From contig NZ_JAAAMV010000017.1 of assembly GCF_009909185.1 (NCBI RefSeq), positions 124,001 through 188,000 of the forward strand: a DNA stretch of 64,000 nt. The letters run 5' to 3'. The notes under the pieces were generated by a model that had not been told where the DNA came from, did no database searches, and saw only the letters and a list, made by a program, of their open reading frames with translations. Shown in pieces: positions 1 through 10,587 of the stretch; within the stretch, counting starts at the first letter, position 1; each line of letters begins with the position of its first letter. A program made the translations under genes and the position numbers. This DNA is from Paenibacillus glycinis. GTDB taxonomy: Bacteria; Bacillota; Bacilli; Paenibacillales; Paenibacillaceae.

Positions 1-119
1 GGCTTGTACGCTTCCGATTGGAATTGCGGGCGCGGATTCATCTCGCTTTCGAGACCGGGCTGCCGGTCTTGGTGCTGAGGGGGAAAGGATGTCGGACGTT
101 TGGGCTGTTGCTGCGTCAT
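1..119 (-). CDS. SDR family oxidoreductase, N-terminal fragment (runs off the window)
   Basis: Only the first 39 codons are inside the window, read leftward from an ATG at 119-117 with a good ribosome binding site (AAGGAGTG) just upstream. The peptide opens MTQQQPKRPTSFPPQHQ and continues with PGLESEMNPRPQF. This proline-rich leader followed by the PGLE and MNPRP motifs is characteristic of the YdaD/YhxD (general stress protein 39-like) group of short-chain dehydrogenases, cytoplasmic NAD(P)-dependent oxidoreductases of uncertain substrate. The Rossmann fold itself lies outside the window, so the call rests on the leader alone. Confidence 0.7.
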   Translation of the reverse strand, partial: MTQQQPKRPTSFPPQHQDRQPGLESEMNPRPQFQSEAYK

Positions 120-231
120 GCGGGATCACTCCTTCAAAGTAAATGGCTTGCTTGAGCAAAGACGGCATTCCTTTATATTGCGGCGATCCCTTTTTATTTA
201 AACGCATGGCTTCGCATTCTTAACGCAAAAC

Positions 232-272
232 AAAAAAATCCCGAGCGCCGGCTTATCGCCGGGCGTTCGGGA
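232..272 (-). terminator. Rho-independent terminator downstream of tRNA-Arg
   Basis: A GC-rich inverted repeat (TCCCGA...TCGGGA arms with a GCCGG core, 239-272) is followed on the minus strand by a run of seven T residues (232-238). It sits directly downstream of the minus-strand tRNA and is its likely terminator. Confidence 0.8.
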
Positions 273-330
273 GGATGGTTCGATTTTGGATATATCGTAG
301 TATAGGGTTCGTGTCCGAAAGCCAATGAAA

Positions 331-407
331 TGGCGTCCCAGGAGGGATTCGAACCCCCGACAACACGCTTAGAAGGCGTGTGCTCTATCCAACTGAGCTA
401 CTGGGAC
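331..407 (-). tRNA. tRNA-Arg (anticodon UCU)
   Basis: On the minus strand the 77 nt fold into a full cloverleaf: acceptor stem GTCCCAG/CTGGGAC, D arm GCTC..GAGC, anticodon stem CACGC/GCGTG with loop CTTCTAA giving anticodon TCT (reads AGA), five-base variable loop, T arm with TTCGAAT, discriminator G, and an encoded CCA 3' end. It decodes Arg AGA. It is a single-gene unit between its own promoter and terminator. Confidence 0.97.
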
Positions 408-418
408 ACGTAGGAAAT

Positions 419-447
419 AATATAGCATGGGCAATTTGAAATTGCAA
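419..447 (-). promoter_or_regulatory. Sigma-A type promoter for tRNA-Arg
   Basis: On the minus strand TTGCAA (447-442) and TATATT (424-419) are separated by 17 bp. The -10 element lies about a dozen bases before the tRNA 5' end, as expected for a tRNA promoter. Confidence 0.75.
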
Positions 448-545
448 CCCATAATCTTCATTTTATTCGACGGGCCGCGTCGCGGTTCATGCGACTCTAT
501 TAAAATAGCGGCATTCATGTTTCAAAAAAATCGGCTTCGGCCAAA

Positions 546-1574
546 ATGGAAATGAACGGCATGGAGTGTTATAATCGAACTCTACCCGAACATCAGGCCG
601 GCGGGCAGTACGGCAAACAAGGCGGTGATTCTATTACGACGTCCAATTCTTCCCACGATGACAATAGAGAGAACGTTTACTTATTTCCTAACATGCTCGA
701 CCAGTACCAAAATCACCTCACCCGGCTTCTGGAGTCCGAGCAATACGGCGAAGCGAAGGATCTGCTGCGCTTTCTGCTCCATTGCCAAGGCGAGGAGAAG
801 CGGCATTACGAAGAGTGGAGCAATCTGCTGACTTGGCTTGACGTCGCCTTCCCCGGATACGAGAGCACGGGAAAAGGCACGACCGCATACATAGAAGACG
901 AAGACAACGAGGACGCGCTCCGCGAGCGGGCGCTCGCCCCGCCGGAGTACGACGAGGACTACGTGCAGCAGGTGCTGTATATCATGCAGCATCATCCCGT
1001 GGCGGACCAGCAGCTGCTAGCCCTGGAACGCGCGGCGTATTTGACGCATCCGGGCGTCGACGAGGTCATCCTGAACTGGCTGACGAGCGCGGAGCTTCAT
1101 CCGGAGCTGCAGTTCAAGGCGCTGCAATGCCTGAAGAAGCGGGGCGTGACGGGGACGGTCGGTCTCGAGCGGATGGGCGAGTTCGTGGAGCTGGAGATCG
1201 AAGCGACCCCGCTTTCCATGGAAGAATTCCCGCCGGTCGTGACCAGGGTCGTCGAACGGGTAGAGTCCGTGACCGAAGTGATCGAGGTGTCCCTGCCTCA
1301 TTTCGCGCGCGAGTTATGGAAAGAGTGCCTGCAATGCATTTACGGCACGACGGCGTACGAACGGCTGCAGAACGACGACGACGAGACGGTGGACAGCTAT
1401 TCCGCCGCGCTTCACCAAGTTTTGGAATTATCGCTTTACGGACGGGTCAACGACGACGAAGTCCGGGATACATACGGCATTACGGACGCGCTCCGCTTCC
1501 GGTACGAACAGGCTTGCCGGACGCTTCGCCAAATCGTGCAATTGCGTTTGGAGGACGACGGGGGCAAGTCTTGA
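546..1574 (+). CDS. YsoA-like TPR-type protein upstream of tig
   Basis: A 342-residue, acidic, mainly helical, presumably cytoplasmic protein of unknown biochemical role. Helix pairs such as LTRLLESEQYGEAKDLLRFL (from about residue 57) resemble TPR-like repeats. Position immediately upstream of tig and length near 340 aa match ysoA of Bacillus subtilis, which has the same neighbour; the assignment relies mostly on this synteny. The start is uncertain: ATGs at 546, 552 and 561 lie close together without a strong Shine-Dalgarno, and another Met sits just before the conserved part, near 691. A separate tig promoter overlaps its stop codon, so the two genes need not be co-transcribed. Confidence 0.6.
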   Translation: MEMNGMECYNRTLPEHQAGGQYGKQGGDSITTSNSSHDDNRENVYLFPNMLDQYQNHLTRLLESEQYGEAKDLLRFLLHCQGEEKRHYEEWSNLLTWLDVAFPGYESTGKGTTAYIEDEDNEDALRERALAPPEYDEDYVQQVLYIMQHHPVADQQLLALERAAYLTHPGVDEVILNWLTSAELHPELQFKALQCLKKRGVTGTVGLERMGEFVELEIEATPLSMEEFPPVVTRVVERVESVTEVIEVSLPHFARELWKECLQCIYGTTAYERLQNDDDETVDSYSAALHQVLELSLYGRVNDDEVRDTYGITDALRFRYEQACRTLRQIVQLRLEDDGGKS

Positions 1575-1599
1575 TATTCGTCTGATTGTTGAGTATAAT
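1571..1599 (+). promoter_or_regulatory. Sigma-A type promoter for tig
   Basis: TTGATA (1571-1576) and a consensus TATAAT (1594-1599) are separated by exactly 17 bp, 67 bp before the tig start. The -35 overlaps the stop codon of the preceding gene. Confidence 0.85.
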
Positions 1600-1665
1600 A
1601 GAATGGTTTATTACGGGTAAGATCTGACGCAGAAGCGTTATTTAATTTGGAGGGGAAAGCATAAC

Positions 1666-2967
1666 ATGACAGCAACATGGGAAAAAATAGACAAGAATCT
1701 TGTCTCGATCAACGTTGAAGTTGAGGCAGGACAAGTTAACGAAGCGATCGACAAAGCATTCAAGAAGGTCGTTCAGAAAGTAAACGTTCCCGGTTTCCGC
1801 AAAGGCAAAGTGCCGCGGAGCATTTTCGAAGCCCGTTTCGGCATCGAAAGCCTGTACCAAGACGCGATCGACATCCTGCTTCCCGATACCTACTCGGAAG
1901 CGCTGAAAGAAACCGGCGTGTTCCCGGTCGACCGTCCGGAGATCGACGTCGAGCAATTCGCGAAAGGCCAGACGTTCAAGTACACCGCCAAAGTAACGGT
2001 TAAGCCCGAAGTCGAGCTTGGCGAGTACAAAGGCCTTGAAGTGCCCGCGGCCGAAGCGGAAGTCACGGAAGAAGAAGTCGCGGCCGAGCTGAACCGCCTG
2101 CAACAGCGTCATGCCGAGCTGACGGTCCTTGAAGAAGGCGCGGCGGAGACTGGCGATATCACGGTCATCGATTTCGACGGTTACGTCGACGGCGAAGCGT
2201 TCGAAGGCGGCAAAAGCGAGCGCCATTCCCTGGAGCTCGGTTCCGGTTCGTTCATTCCCGGCTTCGAAGAGCAAGTCGTAGGCATGCAAACCGGCGATTA
2301 CAAAGACATCGAAGTCACGTTCCCGGAGGCTTACCATGCCGAGAACCTGGCCGGCAAAGCTGCCGTGTTCAAAGTGAAGCTGCATGAAATCAAACGCAAG
2401 AACCTGCCTGCGCTCGACGACGAGTTCGCCAAAGACGTAAGCGAGTTCGATACGCTTGACGAATACAAAGCCGATCTGAAGACGAAATTGTCCGAGCGCA
2501 AAGCGAAAGAGAACGAATCCGCGCGCGAAGCGGCCGTCGTCGAGAAAGCGGCCGAAGTTGCCGTGGTCGATATTCCGGAAGCGATGATCGAATCCGAAAC
2601 GACGTTCATGCTGCGCGATTTCGAGAACCGTCTCCGCACGCAAGGCATGAATCTTGAACTGTACTACCAGTTCTCCGGCCAAGACGAAGCGGCGCTTCGC
2701 GGCCAAATGCGCAGCGATGCCGAGAAACGCGTTCGCAACAATCTCGTTCTGGAGCAAATCGCCAAAATCGAAGGCATTACGGTAGGCGACGAAGACCTGA
2801 ACGAAGAGCTTGAGAACCTTTCCGGCCAATACAACCGTCCTGCAGCCGAACTGCGCGAGATTTTCGAAGCGAACGGCAACCTGGACAACATCAAGGAAGA
2901 TCTGGTCCTGCGCAAAACGATCAAGTTCCTGCTCGACAACAGCAAGACCGAAACGGCAGTCGCTTAA
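1666..2967 (+). CDS. tig: Trigger factor, ribosome-associated chaperone and PPIase
   Basis: 433 aa, the usual family length. Trigger factor docks at the ribosome exit tunnel and shields nascent chains. The N-terminal ribosome-binding domain carries the signature loop GFRKGKVP at residues 43-50, whose FRK contacts ribosomal protein L23. An FKBP-type PPIase domain follows (about 150-245, with GDITVIDFDGYVDG and LGSGSFIPGFEEQ), then a long charged helical C-terminal chaperone domain. The start is fixed by a strong GGAGGGG site upstream of ATG 1666. It has its own promoter and terminator and opens the protein quality-control block shared with clpP, clpX and lon. Confidence 0.98.
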   Translation: MTATWEKIDKNLVSINVEVEAGQVNEAIDKAFKKVVQKVNVPGFRKGKVPRSIFEARFGIESLYQDAIDILLPDTYSEALKETGVFPVDRPEIDVEQFAKGQTFKYTAKVTVKPEVELGEYKGLEVPAAEAEVTEEEVAAELNRLQQRHAELTVLEEGAAETGDITVIDFDGYVDGEAFEGGKSERHSLELGSGSFIPGFEEQVVGMQTGDYKDIEVTFPEAYHAENLAGKAAVFKVKLHEIKRKNLPALDDEFAKDVSEFDTLDEYKADLKTKLSERKAKENESAREAAVVEKAAEVAVVDIPEAMIESETTFMLRDFENRLRTQGMNLELYYQFSGQDEAALRGQMRSDAEKRVRNNLVLEQIAKIEGITVGDEDLNEELENLSGQYNRPAAELREIFEANGNLDNIKEDLVLRKTIKFLLDNSKTETAVA

Positions 2968-2999
2968 GACGCCGCCGACAATTCAAACTCCATTACCGA

Positions 3000-3030
3000 T
3001 AAGGCACGTTTAACGCGTGCCTTATTTTAT
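3000..3030 (+). terminator. Terminator after tig
   Basis: Perfect 9-bp arms TAAGGCACG / CGTGCCTTA (3000-3008 and 3016-3024) are followed by a short T-rich tail (TTTTAT). Confidence 0.8.
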
Positions 3031-3112
3031 CCTCACCGACGGTTTTTCGCGGTGCGGAGCCAGTCACGTACATATGTATTTGCCCGTATCGTATACTGTA
3101 GTATTCAGAAAA

Positions 3113-3141
3113 ATGACATTGCATTCGGAACATGTTAGAAT
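3113..3141 (+). promoter_or_regulatory. Sigma-A type promoter for clpP
   Basis: ATGACA (3113-3118), 17 bp, TAGAAT (3136-3141), 42 bp before the clpP start. I looked for the CtsR direct heptad repeats often found at clp promoters and did not see them here. Confidence 0.7.
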
Positions 3142-3183
3142 AAGTTGTGATTTACAAGTCGATAACGAAAGAAGGTTGGTCGC

Positions 3184-3765
3184 ATGAATCTGGTACCTAT
3201 GGTCGTTGAGCAAACGAATCGGGGAGAGCGTTCTTACGATATTTACTCCCGTCTTTTGAAGGATCGGATAATTTTTCTGGGAAGTGCGATCGACGACGAC
3301 GTAGCTAATGCCGTCATCGCGCAGCTGCTGTTCCTGGCCGCCGATGATCCGGAGAAGGATATTCATCTGTACATTAACTCACCGGGCGGTTCCGTAACTG
3401 CAGGCATGGGTATTTTCGATACGATGCAGTTTATTAAGCCGGACGTTTCGACCATTTGCGTCGGTTTGGCCGCAAGCATGGGGTCGCTGCTGCTGACGGC
3501 GGGCGCCAAAGGCAAGCGTTTCGCGCTGCCGAACAGCGAAGTCATGATCCATCAGCCGCTTGGCGGCGTGCGCGGGCAAGCTTCCGATATCGCGATCCAC
3601 GCGGATTGGATCCTGAAGACGAAGAAGAAGCTGAATCAAATTCTGTCGGACCGGACGGGTCAGCCATACGAACGTATCGACCGCGACACGGACCGCGACA
3701 ACTTCATGAGCGCCGAAGAAGCATTGAACTACGGCCTGATCGATAAAGTCGTCACGTCCTTATAA
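3184..3765 (+). CDS. clpP: ATP-dependent Clp protease proteolytic subunit
   Basis: 193 aa serine peptidase that forms the barrel-shaped tetradecamer degrading substrates fed by ClpX or other Clp ATPases. The catalytic triad is at canonical positions: Ser98 in GLAASMGS, His123 in MIHQP and Asp172 in DRDN. The N-terminus [22 protein letters not shown] matches the processed family start. It is followed 34 bp later by clpX, so peptidase and unfoldase are co-expressed, unlike B. subtilis where clpP is elsewhere. Confidence 0.98.
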   Translation: MNLVPMVVEQTNRGERSYDIYSRLLKDRIIFLGSAIDDDVANAVIAQLLFLAADDPEKDIHLYINSPGGSVTAGMGIFDTMQFIKPDVSTICVGLAASMGSLLLTAGAKGKRFALPNSEVMIHQPLGGVRGQASDIAIHADWILKTKKKLNQILSDRTGQPYERIDRDTDRDNFMSAEEALNYGLIDKVVTSL

Positions 3766-3799
3766 AGACAGTCGAACCAACAAGAAGGGGTGAAAACTC

Positions 3800-5056
3800 A
3801 TGTTTAAATTCAACGACGAAAAAGGTCAATTGAAATGCTCGTTCTGCGGTAAATCGCAGGATCAAGTGCGCAAGCTTGTCGCCGGACCGGGCGTTTATAT
3901 ATGCGATGAATGTATCGAGCTGTGCACGGAAATCGTCGAGGAGGAGCTCGGGCACGAAGAAGAGCTCGATCTGAAGGACATTCCGAAACCGCGCGATATC
4001 CGCAATATTTTGGATCAATACGTCATTGGCCAGGAGCAAGCGAAGAAATCGCTCTCCGTAGCGGTATACAACCACTACAAGCGCGTGAATTCGCAGAACA
4101 AGCTGGAAGACGTCGAGCTCCAGAAGAGCAATATCTTGCTCGTCGGACCGACGGGTTCCGGTAAGACGCTGCTCGCGCAAACGATGGCGAAAATCCTCAA
4201 CGTGCCGTTCGCGATCGCGGACGCGACTTCGCTTACCGAAGCCGGCTATGTCGGCGAGGACGTCGAGAACATCTTGCTGAAGCTTATCCAAGCGGCGGAT
4301 TACGACGTGGAGAAAGCCGAACGCGGCATCATTTATATCGACGAGATCGATAAAGTGGCGCGCAAGTCGGAGAATCCGTCGATCACGCGCGACGTTTCCG
4401 GCGAAGGCGTGCAGCAAGCCTTGCTCAAAATCTTGGAGGGCACGGTTGCGTCCGTACCGCCGCAAGGCGGCCGCAAGCATCCGCATCAAGAGTTCATCCA
4501 AATCGACACGACGAACATCCTGTTCATTTGCGGCGGTGCGTTCGACGGTCTGGAGCAGCTGATCAAACGCCGGATCGGCAAGAAAGTCATCGGCTTCAAT
4601 ACGGCGGGCGATGGCCAGAAGGACCTGAAAGCAGGCGAATACCTGTCGATGGTGCTGCCGGAGGATTTGCTCAAGTTCGGTCTCATTCCAGAGTTCGTCG
4701 GCCGTCTGCCGGTCATCTCGACGCTGGAGCCGCTTGACGAAAGCGCGCTGGTCCGTATCCTCTCCGAGCCGAAAAACGCGCTCGTGAAGCAGTATCAGAA
4801 GCTGCTGGAGATGGACAACGTGAAGCTCGAGTTCGAAATGGGCGCGCTCGAAGCGATTGCCAAGGAAGCGATCAAACGGAATACGGGCGCGCGCGGCCTG
4901 CGCGCGATCATCGAGGGCTTGATGCTCGACGTGATGTACGAAGTGCCTTCGCGCGACGACGTCAGCAGCTGCCTCATTACGGAGAAGGTCGTTCAGGACC
5001 GGATCATGCCGGAGCTTGTTTCCAAGAAGGGCAAGAAGAAGGAAGAAAGCGCCTGA
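3800..5056 (+). CDS. clpX: ClpX, AAA+ unfoldase subunit of ClpXP
   Basis: 418 aa. The N-terminal zinc-binding domain has Cys13, Cys16, Cys35 and Cys38 and serves in substrate and adaptor recognition. The AAA+ core has Walker A GPTGSGKT at 116-123 and Walker [10 protein letters not shown]; the pore loop GYVGEDVE and sensor regions follow. It unfolds proteins with ATP and threads them into ClpP. A GAAGGGGTG ribosome binding site precedes the ATG. It lies in the tig-clpP-clpX-(ispG)-lonB-lonA arrangement. Confidence 0.98.
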   Translation: MFKFNDEKGQLKCSFCGKSQDQVRKLVAGPGVYICDECIELCTEIVEEELGHEEELDLKDIPKPRDIRNILDQYVIGQEQAKKSLSVAVYNHYKRVNSQNKLEDVELQKSNILLVGPTGSGKTLLAQTMAKILNVPFAIADATSLTEAGYVGEDVENILLKLIQAADYDVEKAERGIIYIDEIDKVARKSENPSITRDVSGEGVQQALLKILEGTVASVPPQGGRKHPHQEFIQIDTTNILFICGGAFDGLEQLIKRRIGKKVIGFNTAGDGQKDLKAGEYLSMVLPEDLLKFGLIPEFVGRLPVISTLEPLDESALVRILSEPKNALVKQYQKLLEMDNVKLEFEMGALEAIAKEAIKRNTGARGLRAIIEGLMLDVMYEVPSRDDVSSCLITEKVVQDRIMPELVSKKGKKKEESA

Positions 5057-5157
5057 TCCACTAAATAACACCTCAAATGCTTCCACCTCTGCTTGCTGCG
5101 GTCTGACGATTGCGGTTTGCAGGGGTGGACTTTGACGTTCATGGGAGAGGTTTTATC

Positions 5158-6279
5158 ATGTATTTGCGCAAGGATACGGTTCCGGTCAAGGTCGGTCCGC
5201 TGACGATCGGCGGCAGCGACGAAGTCATTATCCAAAGCATGTGCACGACGAAGACGGCCGACGTCGAAGCGACCGTCGCCGAGATTTTGCGGCTGGAAGA
5301 AGCAGGCTGCCAGATCGTCCGCGTCACGGTGAACAATAAAGAAGCGGCGGAAGCCATCAAGGAAATCAAGAAACGGATTCATATCCCGCTTGTCGCGGAC
5401 ATTCATTTCGACTACCGTCTGGCGTTGGCCGCGATCGAGAACGGCGTGGACAAAGTCCGGATCAATCCCGGCAACATCGGCCGGCGCGAGAAGGTCGAGG
5501 CCGTCGTCAAAGCCTGCAAGGAACGCAACATTCCGATCCGGATCGGCGTTAACGCCGGTTCGCTCGAGAACCACCTGCTCGAGAAGTACGGCTATCCGAC
5601 GCCGGAAGCGATGGTGGAGAGCGCCTTGTACCATATCGGTATCCTGGAAGAGCTGGATTTCCACGATATCATCGTGTCGCTGAAGGCATCCGACGTTCCG
5701 ATGGCGATCGCGGCGTACCGCATGGCGGCGGAAGTCATCCGCTATCCGCTTCACCTCGGCATTACGGAAGCGGGAACGCTGCATACCGGCACGATCAAGA
5801 GCTCTGCCGGCATCGGCGCGCTGCTCTCCATGGGCATCGGCAACACGGTCCGGATCAGCCTGAGCGCCGATCCGGTCGAAGAGGTGAAGGTGGCGCGCGA
5901 GCTGCTCAAAACGTTCGGCCTCATCACCAACGCGGCAACGCTCGTGTCCTGCCCGACCTGCGGCCGTTTGGATATCGACTTGTTCTCGATCGCCAACGAA
6001 GTCGAGGACTATATCAGCAAGATCAAAGTACCGATCAAGGTATCGGTGCTGGGCTGCGCGGTCAACGGACCGGGAGAAGCGCGCGAGGCGGATATCGGCA
6101 TCGCCGGCGCCCGCGGCGAAGGCATGCTGTTCCGGTACGGGGAAATGATCCGCAAGGTGCCGGAAGCGGAGCTGCTCTCGGAGCTGAAGAAAGAAATCGA
6201 CGAAATCGTGCGCGTGTTCGAGGAGACGGGCGAAATTCCCGGCCGCAAGCATCAGCCTGGCGCGCACGTAACCGCATAA
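5158..6279 (+). CDS. ispG: 4-hydroxy-3-methylbut-2-enyl diphosphate synthase (IspG/GcpE)
   Basis: 373 aa cytoplasmic [4Fe-4S] enzyme of the MEP isoprenoid pathway, converting MEcPP to HMBPP. The cluster ligands are visible in SCPTCGRLD and [11 protein letters not shown] near the C-terminus; the N-terminal TIM-barrel part has the typical VGGSDEV-like opening [21 protein letters not shown] chose ATG 5158 because a GGGAGAGG site lies 10-15 bases upstream and the family starts there; an in-frame extension upstream is not family-like. The gene sits 101 bp after clpX and before lonB, where B. subtilis has no isoprenoid gene. A terminator follows it. Confidence 0.96.
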   Translation: MYLRKDTVPVKVGPLTIGGSDEVIIQSMCTTKTADVEATVAEILRLEEAGCQIVRVTVNNKEAAEAIKEIKKRIHIPLVADIHFDYRLALAAIENGVDKVRINPGNIGRREKVEAVVKACKERNIPIRIGVNAGSLENHLLEKYGYPTPEAMVESALYHIGILEELDFHDIIVSLKASDVPMAIAAYRMAAEVIRYPLHLGITEAGTLHTGTIKSSAGIGALLSMGIGNTVRISLSADPVEEVKVARELLKTFGLITNAATLVSCPTCGRLDIDLFSIANEVEDYISKIKVPIKVSVLGCAVNGPGEAREADIGIAGARGEGMLFRYGEMIRKVPEAELLSELKKEIDEIVRVFEETGEIPGRKHQPGAHVTA

Positions 6280-6313
6280 GAACAAACTTTAGTCGAATAG
6301 CGCGATTATTCCA

Positions 6314-6367
6314 TCCGGCCGGGGGCAATACTGAACAGTATACGCCCTGTAAAGGCCGGATTTTTTT
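6314..6367 (+). terminator. Terminator after ispG
   Basis: Arms TCCGGCC / GGCCGGA (6314-6320, 6354-6360), with nested GGGC/GCCC and ATACT/AGTAT pairing in between, precede seven T residues. Confidence 0.85.
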
Positions 6368-6421
6368 GTACGGGAAGAATGGCCCGAGCTGTCCTTTCTG
6401 TGACGAGAGGAGTGTCGCAAA

Positions 6422-8128
6422 ATGAGTTTAAGTGTGATTCTGATGTTCATTCAAGTGTTCTTCGCGATCGTGATCGGGTTGTATTTTTGGAATTTGCTGC
6501 GCAACCAGAAGACGAACCGGACTGCCGTCGACCGCGAGTCCCGCAAAGAAATGGATAAGCTGCGCAAGCTGCGCTCCGTCTCGCTGACGAAGCCGCTGTC
6601 CGAGAAAACGCGCCCGCAGACGATCAACGACATCGTCGGCCAACGCGACGGCCTCCGCGCGCTGAAAGCGGCGCTGTGCAGCGCCAATCCGCAGCATGTC
6701 ATCATATACGGCCCGCCGGGCGTAGGAAAGACGGCCGCTGCCCGCGTCGTGCTGGAAGAAGCGAAGAAGAACCCGACTTCCCCGTTTTTGGCCGATGCCA
6801 AGTTCACCGAGATCGATGCGACGACCGCCCGTTTCGACGAGCGCGGCATCGCGGATCCGCTCATCGGTTCCGTTCACGACCCGATTTATCAGGGCGCGGG
6901 CGCCATGGGCGTCGCGGGCATACCGCAGCCGAAGCCCGGTGCCGTCACCAAAGCGCACGGGGGCATGCTGTTTATTGACGAGATCGGCGAATTGCATCCC
7001 ATCCAGATGAATAAATTGTTAAAAGTGCTGGAAGACCGCAAGGTGTACCTGGAGAGCGCGTACTACAATTCGGAAGACAACAACATTCCGATGTATATAC
7101 ACGATATTTTTCAAAACGGGCTTCCTGCGGATTTCAGGCTTGTAGGCGCGACGACGCGGTCGCCGCAAGAACTGCCTCCGGCGCTGCGTTCGCGCTGCAT
7201 GGAGATTTATTTCCGTCCGCTGCTGCCGGACGAGATTTCGCAGATCGCCGTCAACGCGCTCAAGAAAATCGGTCTGCCGCCGTCGCAGGAAGCGATCGAC
7301 GTCGTCACGCGCTACGCCACGAACGGCCGCGAAGCGGTCAATGTCATTCAACTTGCCGCCGGCCTGGCTCTATCGGAGAAACGCGAATTCATCACCGCCT
7401 CCGACGTGGAGTGGGTGGTCAACAGCAGCCAAATTCCGCCCCGTCCGGACCGCAAGGTGCCGGCAGCGCCCCAGGTCGGTTTCGTAAACGGCCTGGCCGT
7501 GTATGGACCTAATATGGGCACGCTGCTCGAAATCGAAGTGAGCGCGATCGGCGCGCGTCCGGGGAAAGGCGTCTACACCATCACCGGGGTCGTCGACGAG
7601 GAGGAGCTCGGCGGCGGGAGCAGCCGCACGCTCCGGCGCAAAAGCATGGCGAAGGGCTCCATCGAGAACGTGCTTACCGTGTTGCGCCGGATGGGCATGA
7701 AGCCGGAAAACTACGATTTGCACATCAACTTCCCGGGCGGCACGCCGATCGACGGTCCTTCCGCGGGCATCGCGATGGCGACGGCGATCGCTTCCGCGAT
7801 CAAGGGAGAGCCGATCAACCACAAGCTCGCCATGACGGGCGAAGTGGGCATTCACGGAAACGTGAAGCCCGTCGGCGGCGTGCTGGCCAAGGTGGAAGCG
7901 GCATTCCAGGCGGGAGCCGATACCGTCATCATTCCGCGCGAGAACTGGCAGGCGATATTCGCCGATCTGCAAGGCGTGCGCGTCATTCCGGTCGATCACG
8001 TCGAGGAAGTGTTCCGCCATGTCTTCGGGGCGGAATACATGGACGCTCCGGCGGCGACTCCGGTCCAACCGGCCGACGTTTTTATCGCGACGGGCTTGCC
8101 CTATTTGCAGGCTGATTCCGTTGAGTGA
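6422..8128 (+). CDS. lonB: LonB, membrane-associated ATP-dependent Lon-type protease
   Basis: 568 aa. A hydrophobic N-terminal segment (about residues 3-26, [16 protein letters not shown] core) should anchor it in the membrane. The AAA+ module follows with Walker A GPPGVGKT at 97-104 and Walker [13 protein letters not shown]. The Lon protease domain has catalytic Ser447 in [11 protein letters not shown] and Lys490 in LAKVEAA, forming the Ser-Lys dyad. In Bacillus LonB is expressed in the forespore; whether that holds here cannot be read from the sequence. ATG 6422 follows a GAGAGGAG site, after a terminator that separates it from ispG. Confidence 0.95.
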   Translation: MSLSVILMFIQVFFAIVIGLYFWNLLRNQKTNRTAVDRESRKEMDKLRKLRSVSLTKPLSEKTRPQTINDIVGQRDGLRALKAALCSANPQHVIIYGPPGVGKTAAARVVLEEAKKNPTSPFLADAKFTEIDATTARFDERGIADPLIGSVHDPIYQGAGAMGVAGIPQPKPGAVTKAHGGMLFIDEIGELHPIQMNKLLKVLEDRKVYLESAYYNSEDNNIPMYIHDIFQNGLPADFRLVGATTRSPQELPPALRSRCMEIYFRPLLPDEISQIAVNALKKIGLPPSQEAIDVVTRYATNGREAVNVIQLAAGLALSEKREFITASDVEWVVNSSQIPPRPDRKVPAAPQVGFVNGLAVYGPNMGTLLEIEVSAIGARPGKGVYTITGVVDEEELGGGSSRTLRRKSMAKGSIENVLTVLRRMGMKPENYDLHINFPGGTPIDGPSAGIAMATAIASAIKGEPINHKLAMTGEVGIHGNVKPVGGVLAKVEAAFQAGADTVIIPRENWQAIFADLQGVRVIPVDHVEEVFRHVFGAEYMDAPAATPVQPADVFIATGLPYLQADSVE

Positions 8129-8214
8129 TAAAATGGAGAAAGGCTTTAAGACTTAAGGCCGAGGTTTTCGGTCACGATAGGGTGAACGTGAACTTCAACG
8201 ACGGAGGTGCTGGA

Positions 8215-10569
8215 ATGGGACCTGCTAAATGGAAAGGTCGTCGATTGCCCCTGCTGCCCTTACGGGGGCTTCTTGTATATCCAAGCATGGTGCTGCATTT
8301 GGACGTTGGCAGAGATAAGTCCGTGCGGGCGCTGGATCGCGCGATGCTGGACGATCATATGATCTTGCTTTGCTCGCAGTCGGAAGTGAACATCGAGGAG
8401 CCGTCGCAGGAAGATATTTACCGCGTCGGCACGGTGGCGAGAGTCAGGCAGATGCTGAAATTGCCGAACGGCACGATCCGGGTGCTGGTAGAGGGCGTCG
8501 TTCGCGCCGAGATCGTCGATTATTTGCCGAACGACGACTTCTACGAAGTATCCATCAAGGAACTTCCGGAGTCCGAGACGACGGACCCCGAAATCGACGC
8601 GTTGATGCGCACGGTGCTCAATCAATTCGAGCATTATATCAATTTGTCGAAGAAAGTGACGCCGGAGACGCTCGCGGCGGTATCCGATATCGACGAGCCC
8701 GGCAGGCTCGCCGACGTGATCTCGAGCCATCTCTCGCTCAAGATCAAGGATAAGCAGGATATCCTGGAGACGATCGACGTGCGGGAGCGTCTGGAGCGGC
8801 TGCTCGATATCCTGAACAACGAGCGCGAAGTGCTTGAGCTGGAACGCAAGATCAGCCAGCGCGTCAAGAAGCAGATGGAGAAGACCCAGAAGGAATACTA
8901 TCTGCGCGAGCAAATGAAAGCCATTCAAAAGGAGCTCGGGGAGAAAGAAGGACGAGCAGGCGAGGTGGAGGAGCTCCGCACCCAGATGGCCGAATCCGGC
9001 ATTCCGGAGAAGGTCAGGGAGAAGGTCGAGAAGGAAATCGACAGGCTGGAGAAGATGCCTTCCACGTCGGCCGAAGGCGGCGTCATCCGCAATTATATCG
9101 ATTGGTTACTATCCCTGCCTTGGAGCAAGCAAACCGAGGACGATCTGGACGTCAACAAAGCCGAGAGCGTTTTGAACGAAGATCATTACGGGCTGGAGAA
9201 GCCGAAGGAGCGGGTATTGGAATACCTGGCCGTCCAACAGCTCGTGAAGAAGCTGAAAGGGCCGATTCTCTGTCTCGTCGGTCCTCCGGGCGTCGGCAAA
9301 ACGTCCATGGCCCGTTCGATCGCCAAATCGCTCGGCCGCCAATTCGTCCGCATCTCGCTCGGCGGCGTGCGCGACGAAGCGGAGATCCGCGGTCATCGCC
9401 GGACGTACGTCGGCGCCATGCCGGGCCGGATCATTCAAGGCATGAAGACGGCCGGCTCGCTCAATCCCGTATTCCTGCTCGACGAGATCGACAAGATGGC
9501 GATGGACTTCCGCGGCGATCCGGCATCCGCGCTGCTGGAGGTATTGGATCCGGAGCAGAACAACACGTTCAGCGATCACTTTATCGAAGTGCCGTTTGAT
9601 CTCTCTAAAGTCATGTTCGTTACGACCGCGAACGCGATCCATAACATTCCACGGCCGCTGCTCGACCGGATGGAAGTGTTGTATATCCCGGGCTACACGG
9701 AGCTCGAGAAGCTCCAGATCGCCTCGCGTTACCTGCTGCCGAAGCAGAAGAAAGAACACGGTCTCACCGATGAGCAGATGGTGATGGGCGAAAGCAGCCT
9801 GCTGCAGGTCGTCCGCGAATATACCCGCGAGTCCGGCGTCCGCAACCTTGAGCAGCAAATCGCGGCGATCTGCCGCAAAGCCGCGAGAGCGATCGTGAGC
9901 GATGGCGATTCGCAAGCGATCGAGGTCGATTCGGCGAAAGTAAAGGAATGGCTCGGACCGGCGAAATTCCGCTACGGTACGGCCGAAATCGAGAACCAAG
10001 TCGGCGCCGTGACCGGGCTGGCCTGGACGGAAGTGGGCGGCGATACGCTGGTCATCGAAGTCACGGTGCTGCCGGGCAGCGGCAAGCTGACCCTGACCGG
10101 CAAGCTGGGCGACGTCATGAAGGAATCGGCGCAAGCCGCGTTCAGTTATACGCGCTCCCGGGCGAACGAGCTCGGCATCGATCCGCAATTCCATGAGAAG
10201 AACGACATTCATATCCATATTCCCGAAGGCGCCATTCCGAAGGACGGTCCTTCGGCCGGCATCACGATGGCGACCGCGCTGATCTCGGCGCTCACCAATC
10301 GTTACGTCAACAAGGAAGTGGCGATGACCGGCGAAATCACGCTTCGGGGACGGGTGCTGCCGATCGGCGGCCTGAAAGAAAAATCGCTCGCCGCGCACCG
10401 CGCCGGCATCAAGAAAGTCCTTCTGCCGAAGGAGAACGAGCGCGATCTCCGGGATATTCCGGACAGCGTGAAAGCCGACATGGAGTTCGTGCCAGTCGGC
10501 ACGATGGATGAGGTGCTGCAGCACGCGCTCGCCGTCACGGAGGCGCATGCGCCGGTACAAACGCATTAG
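8215..10569 (+). CDS. lonA: LonA, ATP-dependent protease La
   Basis: 784 aa cytosolic homo-oligomeric protease degrading misfolded and regulatory proteins. Order: N-terminal substrate domain ([14 protein letters not shown] at the start), coiled-coil (about 215-275), AAA+ with Walker A GPPGVGKT at 356-363 and Walker [11 protein letters not shown], and a protease domain with the Ser680 (GPSAG) and Lys723 (LKEKSLAA) dyad. I take ATG 8215 because a GGAGGTG site lies just upstream; a longer in-frame reading to 8125 overlaps lonB and adds non-conserved residues. It probably shares a transcript with lonB and ysxC. Confidence 0.97.
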   Translation: MGPAKWKGRRLPLLPLRGLLVYPSMVLHLDVGRDKSVRALDRAMLDDHMILLCSQSEVNIEEPSQEDIYRVGTVARVRQMLKLPNGTIRVLVEGVVRAEIVDYLPNDDFYEVSIKELPESETTDPEIDALMRTVLNQFEHYINLSKKVTPETLAAVSDIDEPGRLADVISSHLSLKIKDKQDILETIDVRERLERLLDILNNEREVLELERKISQRVKKQMEKTQKEYYLREQMKAIQKELGEKEGRAGEVEELRTQMAESGIPEKVREKVEKEIDRLEKMPSTSAEGGVIRNYIDWLLSLPWSKQTEDDLDVNKAESVLNEDHYGLEKPKERVLEYLAVQQLVKKLKGPILCLVGPPGVGKTSMARSIAKSLGRQFVRISLGGVRDEAEIRGHRRTYVGAMPGRIIQGMKTAGSLNPVFLLDEIDKMAMDFRGDPASALLEVLDPEQNNTFSDHFIEVPFDLSKVMFVTTANAIHNIPRPLLDRMEVLYIPGYTELEKLQIASRYLLPKQKKEHGLTDEQMVMGESSLLQVVREYTRESGVRNLEQQIAAICRKAARAIVSDGDSQAIEVDSAKVKEWLGPAKFRYGTAEIENQVGAVTGLAWTEVGGDTLVIEVTVLPGSGKLTLTGKLGDVMKESAQAAFSYTRSRANELGIDPQFHEKNDIHIHIPEGAIPKDGPSAGITMATALISALTNRYVNKEVAMTGEITLRGRVLPIGGLKEKSLAAHRAGIKKVLLPKENERDLRDIPDSVKADMEFVPVGTMDEVLQHALAVTEAHAPVQTH

Positions 10570-10587
10570 AAAGCAGGTAGCAACGAC

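Noticed and set aside
1642-2829. Long open frame antisense to tig, and similar ones antisense to clpX, lonA, valS, murC and obg
   Set aside because: These are by-products of high GC and of the codon usage of the real + strand genes; they lack SDs and conserved motifs, and the + strand products are certain.
3031-3183. CtsR operator at clpP
   Set aside because: The GGTCAAA direct heptads were not found in this interval; a plain sigma-A promoter is enough.
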